Shown here: positions 12,789 to 23,870 of the stretch, piece by piece
Numbering within the stretch: position 1 is the first letter of the stretch
How the letters are laid out: every line of letters begins with the position of its first letter
Assembly (NCBI RefSeq): GCF_964199755.1
Contig: NC_133897.1
Span: 133,986,125 to 134,050,124 of the forward strand
Reading direction: 5' to 3'
DNA length: 64,000 bases
From: Larus michahellis
Lineage: Eukaryota > Chordata > Aves > Charadriiformes > Laridae
Notes under the pieces: model-generated
What the model was told of the DNA's origin: nothing
What the model saw: only the letters and a program-made list of their open reading frames with translations
The model's database searches: none
Translations under genes and position numbers: made by a program

Positions 12789-12814
12789 TATAAATATATA
12801 TATATATATATAAA
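12789..12814. repeat. (TA)n microsatellite
   Basis: A short run of alternating TA, about 10 to 12 dinucleotides with minor interruption, upstream of MSC. Confidence 0.85.
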
Positions 12815-13075
12815 GATACTGCAGGGGAAGAGATATAGGTTTACTTTTTCCCTCCATCTGGGTTGTTTATACAGGTGCGGGCTGAACGCTTTCCCTGCTA
12901 AAGATTAATGGGAGAAAGTGCTGAATTTCTTTAAACAAAGAAAATGGTACCCAGTCTTAAAAGCCACAATAGCAAATCTCACCTTTCGCGCCTACCTCTA
13001 CCTCGAGATTAATCCTCTACCCTTGGATTAAAGGCGACGCATAATGGCGACTTCGCCTCATTTAATGAAAGGACT

Positions 13076-13110
13076 GGGGGCGGAGGGGGTAAAGGGCGGG
13101 GGGGGGGGGC
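13076..13110 (+). other. G-tract cluster with G-quadruplex potential
   Basis: Four or more G-tracts of at least three bases (GGGGG, GGGGG, GGG and a run of about 12 Gs) are separated by 1 to 4 bases on the plus strand. This fits the usual quadruplex pattern. It lies about 2 kb upstream of MSC. Confidence 0.7.
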
Positions 13111-13479
13111 GTAATAGCCAAATTCTCGCCTTTGCCTGCTTCTTGGTTAGTATAGGAAATGGGAAATGCAATGGAATAAATCAGGAGTGAGCCTCAGGGG
13201 TTACTTCGGATTTACACCCAACAAAACCGAGCAGAACTGACTCCTCTCACATCCATCAAACCTCTAATTTCTGCGACCCCGACCGAGATATCATTTTCAG
13301 GATAAAGTCTTTGATGGGGCCAGGGCATTACATCATGCTTCCATTTGTCCTCTAGTCACGACTTTGATCGTTCACGCTCCCTGCGTGCTGAGTAGGGAAA
13401 ACGTCCCTGGTATATCAGGGCAGCATTTTACACCCATTATCAGGCGCACTCCCTTTCCCTTTTCTCCATTAAAAGGTAA

Positions 13480-14060
13480 AACCCACGATCTGATTTACGC
13501 CCGGCCCCGAGGCCAGCATCCCTCCGCTGTTTCATGGTCCATCCCGTGTGCTGTGCCCGGCTCCGCAAAACCCAGCCTGGGTGGTGGGGGGAGAGGAGCA
13601 GCAGCTAAAACGGCTCCTGCGTGGGGAGAAGCTACAGAGAGGGCCTTCCCCAGGGCTCTGCCTCTGCCACCGTTGTCGGTCCTGAGGCCACAAAAAGCAG
13701 CTTTTCTCTGCTGAGGGGAGATCCCTGATTTGCGGAGGGAGGCGCACTGGGACGGAGTGGTTTTCCCCACGCTTTTCCAGAAGGCATTTTAGGATCATAG
13801 AATCATTTAGGTTGGAAAAGAAAAGGTTGGGATCATCGAGTCCAACCATCAACCATTTTGGTAAACAAATTTAACCAACAAACGCAAGCAAAGGGAAGTC
13901 CATGAAAAGCGGGTTTCTCCTTTATCTTTGCAGCAGATGCGGGTGTTTCGTGCCCCACCTGAGGACCGGCGAGGGAGGGCGCTGGGCTGGGCGGAGAACG
14001 TCCCCCCCCCCCGATGCCTGGGAGCCGCTGCCCCCGGCTCAGAGCGGGGAGCTAACAGCC
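13480..14060. promoter_or_regulatory. GC-rich patch upstream of MSC
   Basis: A moderately CpG-rich block containing CG clusters around 13500-13560 and 13960-14060, broken by a small CR1 remnant. No coding potential is recognised. It may be a shore of the MSC island or a separate regulatory element. Confidence 0.4.
13792..13857 (-). mobile_element. CR1 LINE 3'-end remnant
   Basis: A very short CR1 3' terminus in minus orientation. On the plus strand it begins with the octamer-like ATCATAGAATCATTTAGG, followed by GTTGGAAAAG and then GATCATCGAGTCCAACC, the standard CR1 3' UTR words. It has a small insertion relative to other copies and no coding part. Confidence 0.8.
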
Positions 14061-15190
14061 CGGCGGGTGTCTGGGGTGAGGCAGGGTATGTGTGTGTGTA
14101 TAACCCTTTTATTTTCTTCCTAAAGTTTCAGAATAAATTATAGCAAAAAGCAAAAGGAAAAAGAAAAAAAAAAAAAAGGAAAAGAAATTCCAGGGGCCAA
14201 GTCTGTAAAACGTAGGTTATCTCCGAGGATAGGAGGGGGAACGCTAAAAGCCCCATGTCTCTCGCATTCATCCTCTGGGGTGTTGGCAGCGACAAAGCAG
14301 GGCGGAGGAGGGAGATGATGTGTGCTCGATAAAGTGCTTTCAATAAGGTTTTTCTTTGGCATTTGTCCTTTTCTCGAACCCAGCAGCGTTACCGAGTCAC
14401 TTCGCTCCGACCTAAAGTGCACTTGCACTTTTTTCGGAAAGACCTCAGTGTAACAAGGGCGTTTTTGATTCATTTTCTCGCGGTGGTGAGAAAGGCAGGA
14501 TGTCTGGAGGGGAGGAGGACAGCGTCTGGCAAACGTCTCAGTCTTGATCTCTTCGCAAGCGTCTACAACCCACAGCCAGGCTGCGTGAAAGGCACGCAGG
14601 GCTTCTGCCGTGAAGGGATGCTTGACATTGCTGATCCTGTAGGGAAAGCAGGTGGATGAATTATTAAATGCCACCTAGAGCAAACACAACTCTGCATGGC
14701 TCAGATCCCCCCGTAAAGGCACCTAGTGAAAGGACAAGCGTACAGTGTCCCTCATTCCCCCACCAATCCTGCCCCCGCTAAAAACGCCTGTAACCAGGAA
14801 TGCTGTTTGCTACAGCCCGTGACTTGCGTGCCCTGTCCTGAGCCGGAGGTCTGGCCCACTAAAGGATGCCCTTTCCTATTGTCACTTCTCAGGTGACAGC
14901 GCCGTGGTGCCCACGTCTCGGTCCCCTGTCAGGGAGGGACCTAGCTCCTTGTGACCGAGCCCAGCTTATCTGGGGCTGGGGGGGATCCTGAAAGCATTGC
15001 GGGGGCATGCAGGGACAGCCAGCCCGAGCAGTTATTGGAAATGAGTGTGTGTCTTGCTGGGAGGGGCTTGCAAATAAAGTGGCTTTCTACCATATAAGAA
15101 AATTAAAAATTACTTAGTGTGTCAAGCCATGTGAAATAAGGCAATCAGGGGATAAACGAGGGGGGAAGGGGGCAAAGAAACAACTGTTTT
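14061..15190. other. Non-coding spacer between GC-rich patches
   Basis: No recognised gene or transposon. There is an A-rich run at about 14158-14183. The 178-aa minus-strand open frame at 14138-14674 has no recognisable domain and ends in a low-complexity Phe/Ser-rich tract, so I do not call it a gene. Confidence 0.5.
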
Positions 15191-15199
15191 CTAGAGTTT

Positions 15200-15760
15200 A
15201 TTTTGCCCAGCGAGTGCGAACCATCCCACCAAGGAACACGCTCAAAGATTCACTTGGTGAAGGGACTACAAACCCGGGGTTAAACCCCAACCTCCGCCTC
15301 CCTCCTCCGCCCCCCGGGCACCAGCCCTCGGGGCCGGGGCTGCCCCGCTCCGCTCCCCGGGGTCCTGCGGGGCCAGCCCCGCTGCGGCGCCGGCAGGGCT
15401 CCCCCTGCCCTCGGGGGAGGCTCTGCTTGGGGCAGAGCGCAGGAAACCCTCGTCTCCAGGGGAGAAAGGCAGCCGCTCCGCCGGCGGGGATTGCCGGGCG
15501 CCGAGCGGGGGGCGAAGCCGCCGGGGGGTGCCGTGCGGGAGGCTGCGGGGCTAGTTGTGCCGCCGGGGCTGCGGAGAGGGTCCCTGCTGCTCTCTCAGCA
15601 ACCCCAAGCAAAAGCGGGGACATGCTTTTGAAATAAAAAAAAACCCACGAGCTGCTGATTTCCCCAAAGGGGGTCCCGCCCCGCAGCGCAAGGCGAGAGC
15701 ATCTTCCCCGGAGAAAGCAATCGCTCCCCGTTATTTATCCCTTCCCCTCCCCCTTCTCCC
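15200..15760. promoter_or_regulatory. CpG-rich island about 4 kb upstream of MSC
   Basis: A dense GC and CpG block, strongest at 15290-15590, with long but featureless Pro/Gly/Ala/Arg-rich open frames on both strands (141 aa minus, 140 aa plus), as expected from composition. It could be the promoter of a divergent non-coding RNA (mammals have an MSC antisense transcript) or an orphan island. There is no direct evidence for either. Confidence 0.5.
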
Positions 15761-18700
15761 CGACATTTCCAGTGCAATAAGGACAACGAGACGTTATTAA
15801 CTGTAAAGGATTGTTACTGTCCCCAGAGTTTGGCCAGCAGTGAGTTTTGCTCAGGTATCCCCAACTTTCAGCAGCGTTTCCCCTGCGGAATAGCCAGGCA
15901 AACTCTCTAAATACCTTCTGGCGCCAGAAGAAAGTTCTCATGTAATAGATACCCGCTGGTGTGAGAACACGGATTCTGCTCACTTTGTCAATCAGACCGG
16001 GTGGGGGGATGAGGAGGGAGCGATGGAGATTTCTTTTAATTAAAAAAAAAAAAGACAAAAAAGTACTTTTCACTAATTTTATTTTTTTAATGATGCTTGG
16101 AGATGTGCTGTTGGCCTAAAAGGACCAGAATTAATGGTGTTGTTTAAAGTGGAGTTTATTTCTTCTCTTGGAGCAAATTAGCTGGAATAACAAGCAAACA
16201 TCAGGCAAGAGGAAACTCTGCATTACTCTCCTCATTGTGTTTCACTCTGAGAGGGAAGCCCACCAGAGCAAGACGGAAGAGATGGGGAGAGATAACACCG
16301 CCACAGCACTTCATTATACTTGAATGCTCCAGCACACTCACTCGCTTTGGCTGGGCTACAGCAAAGCAGACGGAGGAGTGCAGCTTCCCTAGGTACCGTT
16401 AGCGGAATCACTGGGGCTCTGAGATGGGGGCACACAGCCGGTGAGACAGCGTCATGGTCAGCAGGGGGAAAATCACTGCCCAAAGTTGTCCAGAGTCAAA
16501 GAAAACTCCGTCACTCTGGCATCGCATCATTAGCTGTATTGAGGGAAAGCTGCAAAGGGCACCCGATATATGCAGACTGCCGTCACGGGAGCCTCACGCT
16601 CAGTTGTCTGGTGAAATTATTCCTCATTTTCTCCAGGCAACACATTTTCTATGGAAGGCACCTAGGCAGCCTTCTGAACACGAGGCAGGACAGCATCTTG
16701 CCACACCTTACCTCAACAGTGCTCAGGCTCTACTCAGTGCAGGCCATGTCGGGATAGATATTCTTTCTCTTGTAAGAAACAGCATCACTCTGGATGTGCT
16801 CTGTCCCCCTTCGTAGAATATTGTGTATCCAGGTATAATATTCACTTTTCTAGCTATTTGAATTGGTGGATCTATAATGCACCTAGATTTTAAATTGATA
16901 AAATTATAACTGACCACTTTGCCCACTACTGGGTTAATTCTGGCTCTGAGATGTATGACAGATGACACAGTCCTGACAATGCCTTTTTAGATGTAATAGG
17001 CATGGTTCTTCTAGTATGCGATTTTGACATATATAGGTAGGTCTATATTTAAAAAGGAAAAGCTGAAAGTGTTAGGTGAAGAACTCAGCTATGAGGTTTT
17101 AACACCAATTTTCCCACTTTCTGAATGCTTGTTTCCATACCCTACACAAAATTAAACCAGAAATTTTGTTCTTTTCACAGTACTTCTAAAAAGTGCTCCT
17201 ACATCTGAAAACACTTCATTACTGTAGTAGTGCTTTACATTTTAAGTAGCTAAAATGTTCCAGACTCTCCCAGGCTGCTTCCTGTCACCATCTTACAGTA
17301 TGGTCTCTGCAGATACTTCTTGATGGCTGAAGTTGAATTCTTTTGCAAGTTCTTTCGTGATCTGTTTTCTTTTTTTATTTTGTTATCATGGCCATATTCA
17401 CGTCCATGGCCTTTTTTTTACATTTATTTATTTATTACTTAGGACAAGGAATAAGACCTGAAAAAGAGAAAGGATGCCTGGAGCCATATGTTACGAACGG
17501 CAGTGGAATAAGCTTTCATAGATTTAACTGTCTTTTTCACAAAAATGGTGAACCTTTAGAGAGGGTTTCTGTCTTTCATTTCTACCTTCAGGAGGAAATT
17601 TTATTTTTAGAAAAAGCTATTCTGATTTCAGGTAATGATGATCAGACTTGTAGGAGACATGGCCCAGATGATTTAATCCTGTAGAACATCCCTATTAGCA
17701 GAATATCAGCTCTTAAACCAGTAACACTGGGAACTGGAGATCTCTTTCTACTCTGCAGACCTTTAAACTCTGCCTTCTTTCTTTGACAGTTTACTGTCCA
17801 TAGCAGACACGGGTGAGGTCAGACTTTTGTCCTTTACCTTTCCTTATTTTACCATGGGTATCAAATTTGAATTATGTTAATAGTTAATTGTCAAGAGCAA
17901 ACCAGCATTACGAAGTATACTTTTCTTTCTTCCTTTTCATGGTAGATTTCTCTGATTTGGCAGTTGCAAAATAAAATGCACCTGGATTTATCTGCATTTT
18001 GCTAGGCAAAATGACTACTCCGTCAATACCAGAGTCCTTGGCAAGGACAAACCAGTGCTAGAAAAGGAAACATGAACACATCATACAAGAGCCTTTTTAG
18101 AATTACTACTTAAAATTAAACTAAGCAGTTAACCTAATCTTGCAAAACTGGAGGCAATGGATGCCTGTGAAAAGAAAAATGACAACACTACTGAGCAAGG
18201 TTGTCAACTGCCATAAAAAATCACAAAGCCATCAATTTTAATTGAGGTGACACAGTGACGCAAGTTGAATATGTGATTCACGATGTCTAGTTCTTTTCCT
18301 GTGGACCCTGGGTTAAAATAAGAAATATTCACGCCAAAATAAGTAGAATTGCATTTGGCGTAAATCTGGAAAAAAAAAACCCAGTGCTTGACTAAGGTTC
18401 TCTTGATGCAACTAAAAATATACAGTAATGGATTCCACAGTCCCTCTGAGAGTGAGACTACCATGGTCCTCTCTCAAGGATGTTTTTCTATCTGAAACCT
18501 GGGTTTAGGGACATTTACAAATTCTCTCACAGGTATACTTAGCATAACTTGCATGGTTATCAATATATAAAGCAGTATGTATTAAGTAACGTGTCTTTGG
18601 AAAGAAGCACAGACTGAGATACATGTTCTGCTAAGTAAGCTTCTCATAGTTTTATCATTCTTTGGCTGGGGAAAAAAAGATAAAGATTACTTCAGAAAGC

Positions 18701-21700
18701 ACCCAGGGCCTTATCAAAAGTCGTGTTGCCCACTGTGAGATGAAACTGGATCTTCATAGTAGCTACTGCAAAATTCATTTAACTCCTAATTACTGCATTT
18801 CTGCTACCCCGCTACTTGACCATTTCTAAGGAAAGATTTACAGGAACCAATATAATGGCTTTCTGGCCTTGTTATCCAATCTCATGCCCCTTAAAGCATA
18901 GCATGCTTTAAGACTTAACTGTTGAATTGTTCATCTTAATTGGCTTAAAAAGTGGAAGTGCAACCTGCTCGTAATTGGTAGTTAAAGGAAAAGACATTTA
19001 TGGTTGACTCACCTTGACTATTATTACTTGCTTGGTATTACTTGCAATTCTCCTCTTACCTCTTTCTTTTGCTGTGATTGCACTGCCTCACCATGAGGCA
19101 GCTGGTTCCACATTGCACTGCCTACGAGATGTCATGGTCCCATGATGTCATAATGTAATGGATGCCGAAAACAGTAAGCTGCTGGTTTGGTTTCATGAGT
19201 CAGGGTCATATTCTCTGTTACAGGGTCAAAAAGAGAGCGTTGCCTTACGCACTCCACACTGCAAGTAGAGCAAGGTGGCAAGGGCGAGGATAAGGATAAC
19301 GTGATCGACAAGGCAGAAGTTAGTGCAACCCACTCATCTGGAAATAACGCTCCCAGCAAGTTGTTGCGATCATTTTGGAAAGTGTTAATTCTTTTTGAGC
19401 CATGTACACGTAGACTAAATGTATGCATCTGTTCTATTGAAACAAAGCAATGAAGCAACCACCAGAAATAAAACTGACTGGTTTTATAGGAGGAAAGGCA
19501 GCTGATCTATCTATTCAAAAGCATGATGCTCTACTCATTTTTACATTCATTGCACTATATTTCCAAGTAAAACTGACAACATAGCACTTTCCTTACAATT
19601 AAATTAGAAGAGCCTTGCAAGAAGTGACTCATACGCTAAAGCAATTATAAGTTTTATGTTTATCTCTGTATTTTTCTTAAAGTCAATGAGACTCCTGAAC
19701 AAACATACCTTTCAACAGACAATCATAGTATCATCTGATTCAAATTATGAGGTTTTCTGAAATGGATTCGTTTCCTGTTTCAACCTAATACCAATGGAGA
19801 GATAGCAAATTGTTTGCCCCTGTCCCAACCCAACATTTCGAAATCTCAGGGATCTGAGGTTTCATACACACCCACCATTAAGTCTAACAACTTAATTAGC
19901 AGCTTTAACTGCATGTGGAGATAAATCAAAGAAGATGAGAAGATTCTTTAATTTGTATGGACATCAGTGTAAGATTCCTTTTTAAATTTTGGCACAAAAG
20001 TGCTCCTAACCAATCCTACATTTACTTTGAACGAACCTTGACTAGAAGACAGGAACAAGATCTGTTAAGCATTTGCCCCATTTCTTAAATTTATGATATG
20101 CTATCCAATCTACCGACTTCAAGAAGTTGGCTTCTGGCAAGTCTGCTTTCATTATGCGTTGGTTTAAGGTCTCTAAAGCAAAATGATTAAGATAGTTTGA
20201 ACCTGTGATAAACACATTGATCTTCATAGTGTTGGTAGAATAAGGAAAGGTGAACTGGTGAGCTGATCCCCTTCTCCACAAACCCAGAAAGATTTAGAAT
20301 GACAAAATGTTTAAAACATGGAAATTATCTAACCTTGAAGCATGGAAAGTCGTATTTCGTGACATAGCCTTTTTCTGAATGTCTTCTTTATCAAGTTTAT
20401 TTGGCCTAGGAGCAAGGTGTTCATTGTTCTTGGAGAAATGCCACAGTTGCTTAATGAGAAAAAGTCAAAGGCTATTACACAAGATTACATACAAAAACGA
20501 AAATGAAATGCTTCTGACTTTTTGTGAATGCTCCCATGTTCATGTGCATGTTACGTCTGTTAGCTTGTAAACAGGCTCTGAAAACACAGAGAACTGCCCA
20601 AAACGTAACTTAGTGCTTTGGCTGGAGCTGTCCTGATCTTTTTGCTGTGCATTCTGCTTTTGTGAGTGCTTGACGTACAGACCCAATATAAAATAAGGGC
20701 TGCATTATTTGGCTGCAGTTTATAAGAATGAAAGAATAAGGCGAAAGATGAGGAACTCCAGGTCTATGGGGAGCTGGTGGGGAATGGATACAGTGGATAG
20801 TTTATTGTTCTACTTGGGGGAATGCTCACCAGGTTCAGTGAGTTCATCAGATTTCCAGACTCGTAGTACGATACGGGTAATAAAAAATCTACAGGTGCAT
20901 AAAATCAGTCCTTCAAGCACTGAACATTTCTGTGAGTGAAAAAGGTGTTTTTAAAAAACCTGTGACAACACAATCCAGTAAAATATTGTGCTCTTATGTT
21001 CCATCCAAGCAGAAAGGAACAAACAGACCAACTAACAGACCTTTGAAGATGTAACTATTATATTCAAGGTTGTTATTTATCACATTGTGGAAAGAAAAAC
21101 CAAATGCGATGCCAAAATGCTCAACTTGCTTATCTAAAAGAGCATGTCAGGAGGCAATAAGAAGGGTGTAAGTATGGTTTCTCATATGACTTTGGAAAGA
21201 AAAGCTTCACAGTGGTATTTCTGAAGCATTAATCCAAAACAGAGACTGGACTTATGGAGCAAATGCTGCAGAGATAGATGATGAACACAAAACCCAATTC
21301 TTAAGTGTGCCTGCAATCAAAGTAGTCACTTGTGGTAATGATGGGTAATTTCTCCAGTGAAGAAATACACATTAAAACAAAATTATCCAAAGGGATACTT
21401 CCTTTCAAGAATATGTAAATAATTTTCTCTTTGGTTTTGTGATATATTTTTTTTAAAATAATTTACAGTTGGCATCTGTCTGGAGCAAATCCAATAGAAG
21501 TGAGCAGAAGAAGGTCACATCTGAGATTCAGGTTCTGCCACTCTTTGCCTCAAAATTAGGACTTGTCAAGATACATAGCTAGTGCATCTGTACTTACCTA
21601 TGTGTAACATCTGAGATGTAGATAAATTAACATAAACCTCATTTAGGGTGCAGGTAATCTCATCTAATTTCAGCCACCTCAAGGTTTGGTATCACAATTC

Positions 21701-22966
21701 AGATATTTAGGAGTGAGTGTCGAGAGTTATAGTTTATAGGTCAAAATATCACGTGTTAAATTTATTACATGAAGTGTAGAAATGTGGGAGGCATTCACAA
21801 GGCAGCATATTGAAGCACTGTACGGACAACCATTTCTTTCTCTGTGTAGATCTCTGAGGAAAAAATGCATCAAAAGTGATTTTTTTCCTCCCCCTTGAGT
21901 TCTATAGATGAATAAGATGTTGAAGCTTGGACACGTTCAGGCAGAAACAGGTATCATGCCTGAACAGGAAATGAAATATGATTAGAAAGATCCTTTTTTT
22001 CAGGAGAATTTTTTTTTCAGTGGAGGCAAAAGATTAGGAAGAGTTTAGGTACCTTGTACCTTGTATTTGAGTTGAACAAGAGAAACGTTTATGGCATGTC
22101 CTTTGTGGCTCTAGAACTCAAATATCAAAACTGGAGTACAGCATACTATACAATAAAAAAAAAAATTGACTTTTATGCTTCTTTCAGTTCCCCTCCTCAT
22201 TCTTGTGATGCTGAATAATTTAATCTGAACCAAACAGTACTGACTGCCCTTTCCAAGCAGCCATGGTACTCATCTTCATTCATAATATCCTTTTTAATAT
22301 AAATTCAGGAAGGATAAAGTATTCATGAATAGGATAACATATTCCACTCCCTCCCTCCCCCCAAGTCTTGCTTTTTAAACACATAAAATATTATTTTAAG
22401 TGGAAAGAATAATTATATTGAGTCCTAAGGTCCATTTAGTCCAGTCCTGTCTTGATGGCTAAAAGTAAATGTCTAGAAAAGTTTATGTAAAGGGCAAGAA
22501 TATGGCGATATTCCTCAGAAAACTCTCTCAACAGTCAATAATTCGAGTTTCAGTAATTTTCTGAGCAAGACATTTAATCTTTAAATGTAATGGACCTTGA
22601 TAGATTTTTCTTCCAGAAGTTGACTTTGGAATTCATGTATGCTTTTACCATCCCAGTATTCCACAGCAGGGCCTAATTAAACACATAGGGTGACAAATCA
22701 CTTTCATTAATTTAAGAACAGAGTAAGGGTGGATTAAGAAGCTTGTAGGAGACTCAGGCTACTGTAGAAAACACTAAATCATATGTGCAGACTGTGTAGT
22801 CTGCATTGGGTGTATGTAGTAAATCCTGTGTGCCATATTTCCTATGAATGTGCATTCCAGTTGGATGGAACTGACGCAGTGGATTTGTCACATCCAGCCC
22901 TGGACAGAAGACATACTGACAGCTGGTTGTTGAGTCTCCATTCAAACTGTGATCTGAGACAGAAGT
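15761..22966. other. Gene-free AT-rich intergenic sequence
   Basis: About 7 kb with only short, unrecognised open frames and no identifiable transposon or RNA gene. Confidence 0.55.
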
Positions 22967-23870
22967 CATAGAATCATAGAATCTTACAGTCATTTAGGTT
23001 GGAAAAGACCCTTAAGATCATTGAGATCCAAGACCCTTCAGCACCTCAATGTCTTTTTTGGGGTGAGGGGCCCAAAACTGGACACAATATTCAAGATGCA
23101 GCCTCAGCAGTGCCGAGTACAGGGGGGTGATACTTCTCTAGTCCTGCTCACCACACCGTTCCTGATACAGGCCAGGCTGGTTTTGGCCTTCTTGGCCACC
23201 TGGGCATACTGCGGGCTCATATTTAGCCAGCTGTTGATCAACACGCCCAGGCCAGGCTGCTCTCCAGCCACTCTTACCCAAGCCTGTAGCGCTGCATGGG
23301 GTTGTTGTGACCCAAGTGCAGGACCCGGCACTTGGCCTTGTTGAATCTCATACCGTTGGCCTTGGCCCATCTATCAAGCCTGTCTAGATCCCTCTGTAGA
23401 GCCTTCCTACCCTCAAGCAGATCAACATTCCTGCCTAACTTGGTGTTGTCTGCAAAGTTACTGAGGTGCACTCGATTCCCTCACCCAGATCATTAATAAA
23501 GATATTAAATAGAACAGTCCCCAATACCGAGCCCTGGGGAACACCACTTGCGACTGACTGCCAACTGGTTTTAACTCCATTCACCACCACTCTCTGGGCC
23601 TGGCCATCCAGCCATTTTTTTACCCAGCAAAGAGTACACCCATCCAAGCCATGAGCAGCCAGTTTCTCCAGGAGAATGCAGTGGGATATGGTGTCAAAAG
23701 TTTTACCAAAGTCTAGGCAGACAACACTCACAGCCTTTCCCTCATCCACTAAGTGGGCCACCTTGTCATAGAAGGAGACCAGGTTAGTCAAGCAGGACTT
23801 GCCTTTCATGAACCCATGCTGACTGGGCCTGATCACCTGATTGTCCTGTGGGTTATAGTTCCTTAGCATT
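22967..23870 (-). mobile_element. CR1 LINE copy with decayed RT frame
   Basis: A minus-strand CR1. The plus-strand left edge shows CATAGAATCATAGAAT, the reverse complement of the CR1 octamer tail. The RT region is split between 23435-23878 (motifs [20 protein letters not shown] and GVPQGSVLG) and 23274-23471 in another frame (FADNTKLG). The copy is therefore frameshifted, its catalytic FADD is changed to FADN, and a large part of the C-terminal coding region is deleted between about 23031 and 23037. It is 5'-truncated near 23870 and non-functional. Confidence 0.93.

Larger units (their letters stand above)
11871..13480. promoter_or_regulatory. MSC upstream region, candidate enhancer sequence
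   Basis: Non-coding sequence of mixed composition lying 0.8-2.4 kb upstream of the MSC start codon. It holds two bicoid/PITX-type cores (TAATCC at 13010-13015 and GGATTA at 13026-13031), a G-run block at 13076-13110 and a short TA repeat at 12789-12814. The regulatory role is inferred from position and motifs only. Confidence 0.35.

Noticed and set aside
14138-14674. 178-aa minus-strand frame
   Set aside because: No recognisable domain, a low-complexity end from an A-run, and no splice or promoter support.
15198-15636. Frames of 141 aa (minus) and 140 aa (plus) in the upstream CpG island
   Set aside because: They overlap on opposite strands, are dominated by Pro, Gly, Ala and Arg, and match no family; composition explains them.
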